NCBI GenBank assembly: GCA_035478435.1
Contig: DATIJT010000022.1
Location: 38,367-102,366 of the forward strand
DNA: 64,000 nucleotides
Direction of reading: 5' to 3'
Source: DATLRC01 sp035478435
Lineage (GTDB): Bacteria; Patescibacteriota; Saccharimonadia; Saccharimonadales; UBA4665
Translations under genes and position numbers: made by a program
Shown here: positions 1 to 7,867 of the stretch, one piece after another
Numbering within the stretch: position 1 is the stretch's first letter
How the letters are laid out: each line of letters opens with the position of its first letter
Notes under the pieces: model-generated
What the model was told of the DNA's origin: nothing
Databases searched by the model: none
The model's input: only the letters and a program-made list of their open reading frames with translations

Positions 1-186
1 TTTGCCGTTATTGGCTTCCTGGACAGCGGTAGTCAGGGGGATTTCATTAGCATTTTTTTGTTGGCCATAAGCCGCTATGACAATTAGTCCAAACAAGATA
101 ATCAGGGCTATAAAGCCAGCGTTCTTAACGCCCCGGCTACCTTTACCTGGTTTATTATCTCTGGAGCGCAAGGGTTTTTTATCCAT
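1..186 (-). CDS. ftsH: ATP-dependent zinc metalloprotease FtsH, N-terminus only
   Basis: Reading the minus strand from an ATG at 186 gives an open frame that runs off the window edge. It has a basic N-terminus (KKPLRSRDNKPGKG), one strongly hydrophobic span (about residues 23-40), then a polar stretch ending IPLTTAVQEANNGK, like the start of the FtsH periplasmic domain. FtsH is a membrane-anchored AAA+ protease, and it commonly lies next to tilS in bacteria, which fits the neighbour here. The AAA and protease domains are outside the window, so the call rests on the N-terminal layout and context. Confidence 0.7.
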   Translation of the reverse strand, partial: MDKKPLRSRDNKPGKGSRGVKNAGFIALIILFGLIVIAAYGQQKNANEIPLTTAVQEANNGK

Positions 187-220
187 ACCGGGTTATTATA
201 CCGCCCTCTAATATTTTTGG

Positions 221-1153
221 CTAGCGCTCAGTGTGTTTGAGTGCCAAAAATTCTTTGCCTATTTGCAAGGACAGTCCTTGCAAAACGTCTAGCTGTTTGC
301 CTGGCAAGCTGATTTTAGACCCGATCACTAATCTCTCCAGCGTCCGGCGGTCAAAATTCGGCACACCCCCTGCCCTGAGCCAAGCCGCCATGATTTCTCT
401 GGCCACGGCATGCGGTAAACTAACAAACCATTGGCGGTCAAGCTGGCCGCTTTTAGGCTGAAGATGTAAGTGATTTGTAAGCGCCTGGTCAAGTTCGTCG
501 TTAAGCCGTTTGGCAGTGACCAAAATCTCTAGTAGCTTCTGCCGGTCACTCTCCTGGAGTCGCGGCATCAAGCGGTGACGGATATGGTTGCGCAAATAAT
601 TCAAATCAGTATTTGTTGGGTCCTCCCGCCAGTCCAAACTATGGCTTTCGGCGTGATCAATAATTGCTTGTTTAGATATATCAAGTAAAGGCCGTCTTAA
701 GTCATGGTTTGAAGCCAATGACGAAAGGCCTTTGCGCCCGGTGCCCCGGACTAAATTCAAGATGGCCGTTTCCAACAAATCGTCTTGGTGATGAGCCGTG
801 ATGATAGCCCTGGCGCCACTGGCACGCTGGACTTTGCGTAAAAATTGGTACCTGGCAGCCCTGGCAGTGGCCTCGCTGGCGTCCGGCCCTAAACGGCCTT
901 CATCGTACACAAATGGCAAACCATATTTTCTAGCTAAAGCTTGGACGAACTGTCGGTCTTGGCTAGAGTCTTCACGAATTCCGTGGTCGAAATGAGCGAC
1001 AATTAGTTGAAGGTCGAAGGTCGAAGGTCGAAAGCCTTGAACTTTGGACTTTGGACTTTGGACCTGTTTTGCGAGCAAGGCGAGCAAAACCACGGAGTCT
1101 ACCCCACCGCTCACCGCTACCACATACTTACCTGACTCAAGTTCAATATCCAT
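221..1153 (-). CDS. tilS: tRNA(Ile)-lysidine synthetase
   Basis: TilS converts the wobble C of tRNA-Ile2(CAU) to lysidine with ATP, so the tRNA reads AUA. The N-terminal PP-loop motif SGGVDS (about residues 15-20) and the following HFDHG and HHQDDLLET motifs are all present, as is the family's arginine-rich LRNHIRHRLMP region. The protein is 310 aa, short for the family, and lacks a long C-terminal domain. An insertion encoded by tandem heptads (SPKSKVQGFRPSTFDL) sits between the PP-loop and HFDHG. A candidate substrate, tRNA-Ile2, lies at 12951-13026. The neighbour is ftsH, in the usual association. Confidence 0.93.
   Translation of the reverse strand: MDIELESGKYVVAVSGGVDSVVLLALLAKQVQSPKSKVQGFRPSTFDLQLIVAHFDHGIREDSSQDRQFVQALARKYGLPFVYDEGRLGPDASEATARAARYQFLRKVQRASGARAIITAHHQDDLLETAILNLVRGTGRKGLSSLASNHDLRRPLLDISKQAIIDHAESHSLDWREDPTNTDLNYLRNHIRHRLMPRLQESDRQKLLEILVTAKRLNDELDQALTNHLHLQPKSGQLDRQWFVSLPHAVAREIMAAWLRAGGVPNFDRRTLERLVIGSKISLPGKQLDVLQGLSLQIGKEFLALKHTER
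1008..1064. repeat. Heptad tandem repeats inside tilS
   Basis: Two blocks of 7-nt tandem repeats abut: GAAGGTC about three times, then ACTTTGG about three times. They keep the tilS frame and encode a 16-18 residue insertion between two conserved motifs. A similar, shorter string (tatggacttt repeated) lies upstream of murC near 20640. The repeat length is not a multiple of three per unit, so gain of one unit would break the gene. Confidence 0.8.
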
Positions 1154-1157
1154 AAGT

Positions 1158-1601
1158 TTACTTAAGTCTTTTAACTATATCGGCAGCTTTGCCACGAAGC
1201 GGAATAGGATTCATACCAATTATTTCTTCTAAGAAAGCTGATTCACTAGGCATGTCGTTTAGGATAAAAATCGGTTTGTTGAGGTAAAAAGCCAGCGCCA
1301 TTTCCATCAGCACATTGCCGCCGATGTAGTTTGGTTTCCCGTGCTTTTCATGGTTGAGCACCAATATGGCGTCGCCTTTAGCGACTTCATCAAAATGGCC
1401 GCTCATCAGCGCCGTCTTTTTGTGGTAATCGCCGGCATCGCCAAACCAGGTTTTGTAATGGCCAACATCGTAGTCATCGGCCGCTTCCATGCGCAATGCC
1501 GTTGCTGGCACAATGACTTTATAGCCCAGGCTCTCAAGTTGTTCTTTTAATTCTATTGCCTGTTTGTAAAAATTAGCGCTCGAACAAATGGTGATGGTCA
1601 T
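1158..1601 (-). CDS. Nucleoside 2-deoxyribosyltransferase-like protein
   Basis: The start is taken at the internal ATG giving MTITICSSANFYKQ, because that is where the Rossmann-like first strand begins; an upstream ATG at 1649 would add 16 hydrophobic residues without support. The protein is about 147 aa. The segment GDAILVLNHEKHGKPNYIGGN followed by LMEMALAFYLNKPIFILND resembles the nucleoside 2-deoxyribosyltransferase / DNPH1 fold, in which a glutamate in the second half acts on the N-glycosidic bond. The substrate is unknown. It directly follows tilS on the same strand with a 4-nt gap. A second member of the superfamily is at 23003-23434. Confidence 0.55.
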   Translation of the reverse strand: MTITICSSANFYKQAIELKEQLESLGYKVIVPATALRMEAADDYDVGHYKTWFGDAGDYHKKTALMSGHFDEVAKGDAILVLNHEKHGKPNYIGGNVLMEMALAFYLNKPIFILNDMPSESAFLEEIIGMNPIPLRGKAADIVKRLK

Positions 1602-1673
1602 GGCAATTATTATACTAGCTAGGTTCATCAAACCTAGAAAGCCATCCACGTATTTTCAGTTAATATTTAAAGT

Positions 1674-1840
1674 TATAGCAACCCCAAAACAAAACGTGTC
1701 TTTTCCAGCCTGATGGATCAGTGAGTCAGAAACTGTCATTTCCGAGTGAGGCATATCTATAGATACGTTGAGTGAGGAATGACAGTTTCTGACTGCTGAG
1801 GCGCGGGCTGGAATGTGCGTTTTGTTTTGGGGTTGCTATA
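1674..1840 (+). repeat. Nested palindromic element, diverged member of the family
   Basis: Outer arms of 23 nt at 1674-1696 and 1818-1840 are perfectly complementary. An inner stem pairs GTCAGAAACTGTCATT with its complement, with one extra T on one side. The apex is GAGTGAGG, a short ATATC/GATA hairpin and TGAGTGAGG, matching the GAGG-hairpin-TGASGAG apex of the better conserved copies. The 3' side carries GGCTGGAA as in the copy at 49689. It sits immediately upstream of the kinase gene at 1859. Confidence 0.7.
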
Positions 1841-1846
1841 TGTCTG

Positions 1847-1852
1847 TATAAT
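1847..1852 (+). promoter_or_regulatory. Promoter -10 box for the kinase gene, leaderless start
   Basis: A perfect TATAAT ends 6 nt before the ATG at 1859, so transcription should begin at or next to the start codon. No Shine-Dalgarno sequence can fit, which supports leaderless translation. Confidence 0.6.
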
Positions 1853-1858
1853 TACCAT

Positions 1859-2455
1859 ATGTCTGAACGGTGTTACTTAACCATACTGGGATTACCAGCG
1901 GTAGGTAAATCTTCGGTGGCTAAACATGTAGCCTCTACTTTAGGCTTTAGCGTAGCTAGTAGCGGTGAGGTACTACGAACCCTGGCTGCCGAAAGGGGGC
2001 AAGCTTTAGAAAAGCGAAGCGATTACGCTAGCTTCCAGCGACAGGTGAGACACGATTTAGGAGAAACGGCTCTTATAGACATGTTGCTAGCCACTCCTGG
2101 CGATGGCCTTGTGATTGACTCTGTGCGCAACATTGGTGACTACATCCGCTTCAAGCAAGTGGGTGGCCAATCTATCGCCCTATTTTGTGATCCAAGGATC
2201 AGCTATGGCTTTGCCAGCAAGCGCCGTGATATTAAAGATTCTATCGGTACCGAGGAAGAATTCGTCGCGGCTTGCCGGGCTGAATATCACGAAACTTTGC
2301 CTAACGGCCAGACCGATCCCTATGGATTACATACTTATACAATCATGTTAAATGCTGATCATATCATCCCAGCCGACGTTTCACTGGGTGTCGTCAAGAA
2401 AGAAGTTATGGCCGTCATAGAACAGCACGTTCTTAAGCTACCACTTGATACCTAG
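1859..2455 (+). CDS. P-loop nucleotide kinase (AAA_18/dephospho-CoA kinase-like)
   Basis: The N-terminus has a Walker A motif GLPAVGKSS at about residues 11-19, followed by SSGEVLR, typical of small nucleotide or cofactor kinases that bind a substrate after the P-loop. VIDSVRN near residue 85 is placed like the second substrate-binding segment, and AFASKRRDIKD-like basic residues could form the lid. The protein is 198 aa, the usual size for dephospho-CoA or (d)NMP kinases, but no diagnostic specificity motif is visible, so the substrate stays open. The start is fixed by a -10 box at 1847-1852 that leaves almost no 5' leader. Confidence 0.6.
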   Translation: MSERCYLTILGLPAVGKSSVAKHVASTLGFSVASSGEVLRTLAAERGQALEKRSDYASFQRQVRHDLGETALIDMLLATPGDGLVIDSVRNIGDYIRFKQVGGQSIALFCDPRISYGFASKRRDIKDSIGTEEEFVAACRAEYHETLPNGQTDPYGLHTYTIMLNADHIIPADVSLGVVKKEVMAVIEQHVLKLPLDT

Positions 2456-2509
2456 CCAACAGATGTAAATCGTGTTATATTTGCCTGAGCACTTAATCGT
2501 AAATGTCGC

Positions 2510-2672
2510 AACGCACGCATTTGGATGCTGGACTAGGCGCTTACGAGAAGCGTAGCGAAATGTATTTAACATACATAGAGCGAGCATCGGAGTAAGCAAC
2601 AACGTCCAGCGCCAAAAGCATCAGCAGAGTCGTCAGCTCTGCTGGCGAGCAGGCTGATGCGATGCGTGCGTT
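2510..2672 (+). repeat. Nested palindromic element ending at the tRNA-Met gene
   Basis: Perfect 11-nt arms AACGCACGCAT and ATGCGTGCGTT (2510-2520, 2662-2672) enclose GCTGGAC/GTCCAGC, CTTAC/GTAAG and an apical ATGTA/TACAT hairpin. A separate hairpin AGCAGAG/CTCTGCT sits on the 3' side. Around the apex, GCGTAGC and GAGCATCGGAG resemble the element at 18741. The right arm ends 2 nt before the tRNA 5' end. Confidence 0.65.
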
Positions 2673-2674
2673 AC

Positions 2675-2750
2675 GCCAGGGTAGCTCAGTGGTTAGAGCA
2701 CAGGACTCATAAGCCTGGGGTCGTGAGTTCAAATCTCACCCCTGGTACCA
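2675..2750 (+). tRNA. tRNA-Met(CAU), elongator
   Basis: The cloverleaf folds: acceptor GCCAGGG pairs with CCCTGGT (one G-U), the D-arm is GCTC/GAGC, the anticodon loop is CTCATAA, the T-arm is GTGAG/CTCAC with TTCAAAT, and CCA is encoded. The anticodon stem has one A-G mismatch next to the loop. Similarity of the body to bacterial elongator tRNA-Met (TTAGAGCACA) supports Met over Ile2. Confidence 0.9.
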
Positions 2751-2799
2751 AGCATAAGCATTATCACTTCCTCTCCATAAGGTCATTTTTATTTTTTGT

Positions 2800-2805
2800 T
2801 ATGCT
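2800..2805 (+). promoter_or_regulatory. -10 box for the EamA transporter gene
   Basis: TATGCT ends 6 nt before the ATG at 2812. This again predicts a transcript beginning at the start codon; no clear -35 box is visible. Confidence 0.4.
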
Positions 2806-2811
2806 TATGTT

Positions 2812-3654
2812 ATGAACTTCTTATTCCCGCTTGCAACTATCGTTAGCTGGAGTATAGCTACAATCCTAGATAAGCTTAACTATACCCGTAATCGGATTGC
2901 TCCTAAGCAACTGATGCTAATAGTATTTACGGGCATGTCGCTTTCGCTGGCTTTGTATATTGTCATCACCCACAAACCTTTCCCAAACTTTTCGCCGGTC
3001 GCGCTGGGCCTATTAGGCTTAATCGGTCTCATTTCTTTCTTAGGCAACGTCTTTGACTACTTTAGCCTTAAGGCCAACGATTTACCACTAAGAGAGCCTA
3101 TCGTGGATTTCGAGCCTATCTGGGCAGGTTTAGTCGGCTACGCTTTTCTGCCCAGTGAGCGTAAACCCGCTTATTTGGTGATTTTTGCTTTGGGCGCTCT
3201 TATTCTTTATATCGGCATGCATCGAATAAAGCTGCGTCGGTTGCAGAAGGAGGGAGTATGGTACCTGCTGCTTTCGACGTTTTTCTACGGCCTGTTGCCG
3301 GTTATATACAAGCACGCCCTAAACTACCTCAGCCCAGAGTACATTAGCCTATTCCGCGTAGTCGCTATCTTGCTCCTTTGTAGCATATTCTTGCACGGCA
3401 AAAAATCCCGTAGCCACTCACTCAGCAAGGTCACTTACGGCTTGTCATCGGGAGCGATAGCCGCCGTTGGAGCAGTGGCCAATTTATATGCTATCCAATA
3501 CTTAGGCGTAGTTGTAACTATGCTTTTCTTGGCGACCGGGCCGGCGCTGCGTTACCTGGCAAGCTACTTCATTTTGAGCGAAAAAGTCCGTCGCGTAGAA
3601 GTTATGTCCAGCTTTCTGCTGATAGCCGTTGTTTTGGTCGGTGTTGCTATATAA
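2812..3654 (+). CDS. EamA/DMT-family membrane transporter
   Basis: The 280-residue protein consists of about ten hydrophobic helices in two repeated halves, the layout of EamA drug/metabolite exporters. The second half contains the typical 'PEYISLFR' entry and a C-terminal helix pair ending in VLVGVAI. It probably exports or imports a small metabolite; nothing in the sequence gives the substrate. The gene lies between an intact tRNA-Met and a decayed copy of that tRNA's 3' half, so it may have arrived by recombination at the tRNA. A second DMT protein is at 32892-33824. Confidence 0.8.
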   Translation: MNFLFPLATIVSWSIATILDKLNYTRNRIAPKQLMLIVFTGMSLSLALYIVITHKPFPNFSPVALGLLGLIGLISFLGNVFDYFSLKANDLPLREPIVDFEPIWAGLVGYAFLPSERKPAYLVIFALGALILYIGMHRIKLRRLQKEGVWYLLLSTFFYGLLPVIYKHALNYLSPEYISLFRVVAILLLCSIFLHGKKSRSHSLSKVTYGLSSGAIAAVGAVANLYAIQYLGVVVTMLFLATGPALRYLASYFILSEKVRRVEVMSSFLLIAVVLVGVAI

Positions 3655-3660
3655 TCAGAA

Positions 3661-3687
3661 GCCCTTCTAAGGATTGCTCCGAAGGGC
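3661..3687 (+). terminator. Stem-loop after the EamA gene
   Basis: GCCCTTC and GAAGGGC form a 7-bp stem with a 13-nt loop just after the stop codon. It lacks a T-tract, so termination is plausible but not certain. Confidence 0.4.
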
Positions 3688-3730
3688 GAAAAGATGCTTA
3701 CAATAAAGCGACCAGAGACTGTTTGAACAA

Positions 3731-3772
3731 ATAAGCCTGAGGTTGCGAGTTCGAGTCTCACCCCTGGTACCA
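3731..3772 (+). pseudogene. Decayed 3' half of tRNA-Met
   Basis: Forty-two nucleotides match the anticodon loop-to-CCA half of the tRNA at 2675-2750 with a handful of substitutions. The T-stem now has a C-A mismatch and no 5' half is present, so it cannot be a functional tRNA. It flanks the 1-kb segment with the EamA gene. Confidence 0.75.
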
Positions 3773-3784
3773 AAAACCTGAAGA

Positions 3785-4543
3785 TCATAACCTTGGATAA
3801 ATGAGATATAAATAATAAAACGTAAAAATTACGGCGCAGGCTAGGCTAGATAAACGATCGAGGTATCCGCCATGTCCGGGTATGCCGTTACTCCATTCTT
3901 TAATATCTAGTTTGCGCTTAACAAAGCTGTTAAGTAAATCACCGGCAGCACTGCCTATACCAATCGGTAAGAATATTAGGCGCGAGAAAGATTGAGTTAT
4001 AAAGATCCATACCAAAAGCGTGCCAATAAACGCGCCCAAAAACTGACCAAAAACGCCTTCCCAGCTTTTATTAGAGTTTAATATTGATGGCAATTTATGC
4101 TTGCCTAGATAGTTCCCCAAAAAGAAAGCCACCACATCCGACAAAACCGAGGCGAAAGCAATAGCAATTAATAACGTGGCTGAGCTTTTAGGGTGTGCCA
4201 GTCCCAGAAAGTAGAAATGCAACAGGGCAAAACTAAAAATTAGATAATACAGACTTACAAGATACAGGTGACCTTTGGTTTTTACCGCAACTACAACTTC
4301 ACGAAGAACCAGTAGTAATAGAGTGCAAATTACAATTAGTCGCCCCAAACCTGGCAAGTAGAGAAAAGTAACGAAAATTAAAAAAATGGGCAGCCATAAA
4401 AGGATTTTAATGAAAAGTCTGGAACTTATGAACGCGCGAAGATCAAATCGGAAGAGCGGTAATGTTAAAGCTGTGCTGAGTGCAAATAGTATACAAAATA
4501 GTATGCTAACGCGCTCTATTGGTAATCCGTATAAATTAGTCAT
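3785..4543 (-). CDS. cdsA: Phosphatidate cytidylyltransferase
   Basis: CdsA makes CDP-diacylglycerol from phosphatidate and CTP at the membrane. The C-terminal signature is present: SFVKRKLDIKEW...GIPGHGGYLDRLSS, where KR, D and HGG-x-DR are the metal and substrate residues. The final D of the usual DRxD is Ser here. The protein is 252 aa with about seven hydrophobic spans. It overlaps plsY by 8 nt and is co-transcribed with it, giving two consecutive steps of phospholipid synthesis. Confidence 0.88.
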   Translation of the reverse strand: MTNLYGLPIERVSILFCILFALSTALTLPLFRFDLRAFISSRLFIKILLWLPIFLIFVTFLYLPGLGRLIVICTLLLLVLREVVVAVKTKGHLYLVSLYYLIFSFALLHFYFLGLAHPKSSATLLIAIAFASVLSDVVAFFLGNYLGKHKLPSILNSNKSWEGVFGQFLGAFIGTLLVWIFITQSFSRLIFLPIGIGSAAGDLLNSFVKRKLDIKEWSNGIPGHGGYLDRLSSLACAVIFTFYYLYLIYPRL

Positions 4544-5126
4544 CGTAAATAATTGATTTTGCTCTAATTCGCATAATATTGGTCCTATGCGTCCAAGAAG
4601 CGAACACCGCGAGTCCTAAGTAATACCAAACAAATTCAGGTGCTATTCTTATACATAACAAGGGTAGTGCCCAGCTACTAGTAATTGAAGCGACTGAGGA
4701 TCTCCTAGCCAAGACAATAGTAGATAAATAGACCATTAAGCCAGCCAGCGCGAGTAGCGGACTAATCGCCAGCGTAACCCCTAAACCGGTAGCAATTCCC
4801 TTGCCTCCTTTGAATTTAAGCCAAACCGGAAAAACATTTCCTAAAATTGCTAGCGCTCCGGCCAAGAAAATGGGTGTCTGCCCCGGTAATATTTGCCTGG
4901 ATATATAAACTGCAAGAAATCCTTTGAAAGCATCCCCGGCTAGAACAATCAGGGCCGGCTTCCAGCCGAGAACACGTACGGCATTCGCGAAGCCTATATT
5001 GCCGCTGCCTGCCTTCTGAATGTCGACGCCATAATGGTTGCCAACAATTTTCCCTGTTGGGATTGATCCTAGCAGGTATGCCAAAACACTAATAAAAAGA
5101 GTCTGTAAGAACATCATAAATACCAA
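4536..5126 (-). CDS. plsY: Acyl-phosphate:glycerol-3-phosphate acyltransferase
   Basis: PlsY transfers acyl groups from acyl-phosphate to glycerol-3-phosphate. All three hallmark loops are seen: GSIPTGKIVG, SGNIGFANAVRVLG and FKGGKGIATGLG. The 196-residue length and five or so hydrophobic helices fit the family. The start MVFMMFLQ may instead be one of the nearby ATGs a few codons in. The downstream gene is cdsA. No plsX or fatty acid synthesis gene is in the window. Confidence 0.92.
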   Translation of the reverse strand: MVFMMFLQTLFISVLAYLLGSIPTGKIVGNHYGVDIQKAGSGNIGFANAVRVLGWKPALIVLAGDAFKGFLAVYISRQILPGQTPIFLAGALAILGNVFPVWLKFKGGKGIATGLGVTLAISPLLALAGLMVYLSTIVLARRSSVASITSSWALPLLCIRIAPEFVWYYLGLAVFASWTHRTNIMRIRAKSIIYDD

Positions 5127-5165
5127 CTTGCTTTATGCTACACTAAATAAAAAGAAGAGGGTAGA

Positions 5166-5825
5166 ATGCTAGCTTCGATGGGTTTCGGGATAACAGGTAT
5201 CTTGTTTATCATATTCGCTCTGGGCGTCCGGTCTTCGCTTGACCAAAAAAATAAGGCAATCTCTAGGCATTATTCAAGGGCTTATCTTCTACTCGCAGCG
5301 TCCTTTATTTTTTGGAGCATAGCAAGCGCTATAGGAAGTCGAGGGTTACTGGCCTTTTCGGTGGTCGTAGGAGACATTCTTATCTTGATCGCCACAATGC
5401 TGATACTCAATATACTTCTAGGATCCAGTCCCCGAAAAAACCTATGGCTTATTGGTGCTGGCGCCATTGGGATTGCCCTACTACTTGTTAGAACCATATT
5501 CTTCTATCCCAAGCCTTTTATGACAGATGGAATACTGTTCTTTAACTCCCAGCGCCTGGTTTCGTTTACGCTCACAGCTGTATTTCTGCTAATTTGGTTG
5601 CCCGTAAATCTGCGGATTGCCCAAATGATGACGGGCAATTTGCAGTCGCAAACATTGATCTATAAGCTTCTATATACGACCGCGACTCTTTCCGCGGCTA
5701 TATTTTTACTAGCTAAAACACCGCTGGCAGTGAGTCTTTCATTTACAGCTATCTCGGTATCATTTTTATCTTTGGTCGTTTCTAACTTTTATGCTGAAAG
5801 AATGGGGGTTGGCCATGCAAGATGA
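5166..5825 (+). CDS. Seven-helix membrane protein of unknown function
   Basis: Nothing in the sequence identifies this 219-aa protein. Hydropathy shows about seven transmembrane segments separated by short polar loops, with no charged catalytic motif. An SD-like GAAGAGGG precedes the ATG. It is the first gene of a plus-strand operon with a small two-helix protein, a UbiA prenyltransferase and a VTT protein, and its 3' end overlaps the next start by 11 nt. It may serve in lipid or isoprenoid chemistry by association only. Confidence 0.6.
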   Translation: MLASMGFGITGILFIIFALGVRSSLDQKNKAISRHYSRAYLLLAASFIFWSIASAIGSRGLLAFSVVVGDILILIATMLILNILLGSSPRKNLWLIGAGAIGIALLLVRTIFFYPKPFMTDGILFFNSQRLVSFTLTAVFLLIWLPVNLRIAQMMTGNLQSQTLIYKLLYTTATLSAAIFLLAKTPLAVSLSFTAISVSFLSLVVSNFYAERMGVGHAR

Positions 5826-6216
5826 CCAGCCGGTAATTTCCCCGCAGACTAACACTGATAGTTTCCAATCTCCCCCTCCTGCTCCGCCAACAAGTCTTAA
5901 TAACGTCCAAACGCCTCGGGATAGTTACAATACTACTAGCATTGTCATATTTGTCCTTTTGCTTCTTACCTTTTTCTCTCCGTTAGGTTCTATCTTGTTT
6001 TTGCCAATAGTACTAGTAGGCCTTTTTTACGCAGTGACCCATGCCCGCAAAACGACAAACCCAACTTATCAGGACAGCGCTCCGCCCAGAGGTATCATAT
6101 TTACCGTACTTAAGGTTTTGATGATCGTTGGATTAGTCATTGGCGCGGGTTTTCTTCTTTTGATAGGATTTTTCTTTATTCTATTTTCTACGGGCGGTGG
6201 ACGAATGGGCTCTTAG
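5815..6216 (+). CDS. Small proline-rich two-helix membrane protein
   Basis: The start is placed at the ATG giving MQDDQPVISPQ, which has GGGGTTGG upstream; an earlier in-frame ATG would overlap the preceding gene further. The first 45 residues are Pro/Ser/Thr-rich and probably disordered; two hydrophobic segments follow at about 50-75 and 95-125. It resembles many CPR small membrane proteins with a Pro-rich cytosolic tail. Function unknown. Confidence 0.6.
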   Translation: MQDDQPVISPQTNTDSFQSPPPAPPTSLNNVQTPRDSYNTTSIVIFVLLLLTFFSPLGSILFLPIVLVGLFYAVTHARKTTNPTYQDSAPPRGIIFTVLKVLMIVGLVIGAGFLLLIGFFFILFSTGGGRMGS

Positions 6217-6222
6217 CAGAGC

Positions 6223-7125
6223 ATGGGTTTTCCAAAGACTTTTTCAGAAGTTAAATCGACGGCTAATTTATACTTGGATTTGGCTCGACCTTATAATGCC
6301 TTACCCGCGTTACTGTCATTCGCAATTGGCTATTATTTTTATAAACCGCCGTCCGCTTGGTTCGATTTCCTTATCGGGTTTACGGTGGTAGCTTTGTTGC
6401 ATTCGGCCTTCACTATGCAAAACGACCTTTACGATATGGACGTTGACAAGGCTAACAAAAGGCAGACGCCTCTAATGAATGGATTGATACCAGTCGCTTC
6501 TTTACGCCAGGTTATTATCAACTTATTCTTCGTTTCGCTGGTAATTTCTTGGTTTAGTTCTAACAAGCTGTATTGCCTTATTTTTGTCCTGGCATATGCC
6601 GGTATTGCTTGGGCATACAATAGTCGTCCCTTTTCGGGTTCAAGACGGCCGATTATTTCTATCTTATTGCTGGGACTATTTTATACGCTGTTGCCATTAT
6701 CATTTGGTTTGGCACTCGGTAACAATAATCCCACGACTGGGTTTGTGGTGTTTTGCCTGCTAATGACAGTTATCCGCTTTTCGATTTCAATTTTAAAAGA
6801 TTTTAAAGATGCAACCGGCGATAGAAAACACCGTAAACGTACTTTCTACTTGGCTTTTGGTAGAAAACCAACTATTGTCGTGAGCAATTTACTAGGATGG
6901 ATAGGCTACTCGCTGGTTAGCTTGATGCTCGCGCGCCGTTTTTTTGGGAAATTACCTTTAGCCCTAATCTATTTAATAATTTTCGTCGCGATTGTAAATA
7001 TTATTAACAGAACAAGCCTATTTAGAACTAGTAATGAGAAAACCTTGACCAGGATATTCCAGAAAAGTTTTACTGCTGAAAGCTATTTTGAAGCTATGAT
7101 TTTAGTATGCTTAATTTCCTTGTAG
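6223..7125 (+). CDS. UbiA-family prenyltransferase
   Basis: UbiA enzymes attach a polyprenyl chain from its diphosphate to an acceptor inside the membrane, using two Asp-rich Mg sites. Both are present: NDLYDMDVDKANKR (about residues 67-80, the NDxxDxxxD motif) and DFKDATGDRKHRKR (about 189-202). Around eight hydrophobic helices and 300 aa fit the family. No quinone, haem or chlorophyll genes are nearby, so the acceptor (possibly a glycerol phosphate, sugar or phenol) is unknown. Idi at 24628 may help supply the prenyl donor. It overlaps the next gene by 19 nt. Confidence 0.85.
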   Translation: MGFPKTFSEVKSTANLYLDLARPYNALPALLSFAIGYYFYKPPSAWFDFLIGFTVVALLHSAFTMQNDLYDMDVDKANKRQTPLMNGLIPVASLRQVIINLFFVSLVISWFSSNKLYCLIFVLAYAGIAWAYNSRPFSGSRRPIISILLLGLFYTLLPLSFGLALGNNNPTTGFVVFCLLMTVIRFSISILKDFKDATGDRKHRKRTFYLAFGRKPTIVVSNLLGWIGYSLVSLMLARRFFGKLPLALIYLIIFVAIVNIINRTSLFRTSNEKTLTRIFQKSFTAESYFEAMILVCLISL

Positions 7126-7796
7126 AACTTTTGCTTACCTACTTGTTCGTGCAGGGTTGGATTATTGCCTTCATGCTGCCTTTCTACCTTTGGTACAGGT
7201 ATCGTCACCAGGAAGATAATGATCCCAATCATAGCTTTAGCAACCGTTTGGAAAAATTCTTTTTAAGTAAGCAAGCAAATTATTTAGTATTTTTTTGGGC
7301 GTTGGGCGAAGCCTTAGTGTGGTTTGTGATACCGGAATTCCTCCTGCTTTTGGTGGTATTCATGAGAATTCGGCGAAAAAAGGAGTTGCTGGTTTATGAT
7401 GTGGCGGGTACGGTCACCGGTACGGTGCTAGCATTTATAGTAAGCGTTCCAGATCGATTTATTTACAGCCTGCCCTATATCCAAGAAAGAATGATTAGCC
7501 TTACCCATTCTTGGTACGACAGGTTAGGCGTTTGGGGGTTACTTTACCAGCCCTTCTCGGGAGTACCTTATAAAGTATTTACCTTAATGGCGCATCAATA
7601 TCATTTCTTCTTGCCCTACTTTATTGTTGTTGCCGTTCTGGTACGCATGAGCCGTTACTTTGTTGCGTATGGCTTGTTCGCAGCAATCTATCCTGGGCTT
7701 CACAGGCGGGTGAGAAGTAATTATGTCTGGCTTTTCTTGATAGCCACATTTATTTTCTCCGCGCTGCTTTTGAAAGTTTATAACTCATTCGCATAG
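7107..7796 (+). CDS. VTT/DedA-like membrane protein
   Basis: The 229-aa protein has hydrophobic N- and C-terminal helices and a central amphipathic region, DRLGVWGLLYQPFSGVPYKVFTLMA, which resembles the re-entrant loop (F/P-x-G-x-P) of the VTT/SNARE-associated Golgi protein fold. DedA-type proteins are thought to move or flip lipids. Translation is probably coupled to ubiA-like by the 19-nt overlap. The assignment to DedA is by motif, not by full-length similarity. Confidence 0.55.
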   Translation: MLNFLVELLLTYLFVQGWIIAFMLPFYLWYRYRHQEDNDPNHSFSNRLEKFFLSKQANYLVFFWALGEALVWFVIPEFLLLLVVFMRIRRKKELLVYDVAGTVTGTVLAFIVSVPDRFIYSLPYIQERMISLTHSWYDRLGVWGLLYQPFSGVPYKVFTLMAHQYHFFLPYFIVVAVLVRMSRYFVAYGLFAAIYPGLHRRVRSNYVWLFLIATFIFSALLLKVYNSFA

Positions 7797-7867
7797 CAAA
7801 GTCGACTTACTTGTAGATGTTGGCCCTTCTATAATTATTAGTTTCATTCGTATAAGTGTATACCTAC

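Noticed and set aside
1008..1064. Possible CRISPR array
   Set aside because: Repeats are 7 nt without spacers and lie inside tilS; no cas genes in the window.
3564..3788. Minus-strand frame over the EamA 3' end and tRNA relic
   Set aside because: It overlaps a real gene and a tRNA relic; the protein has no plausible domain.
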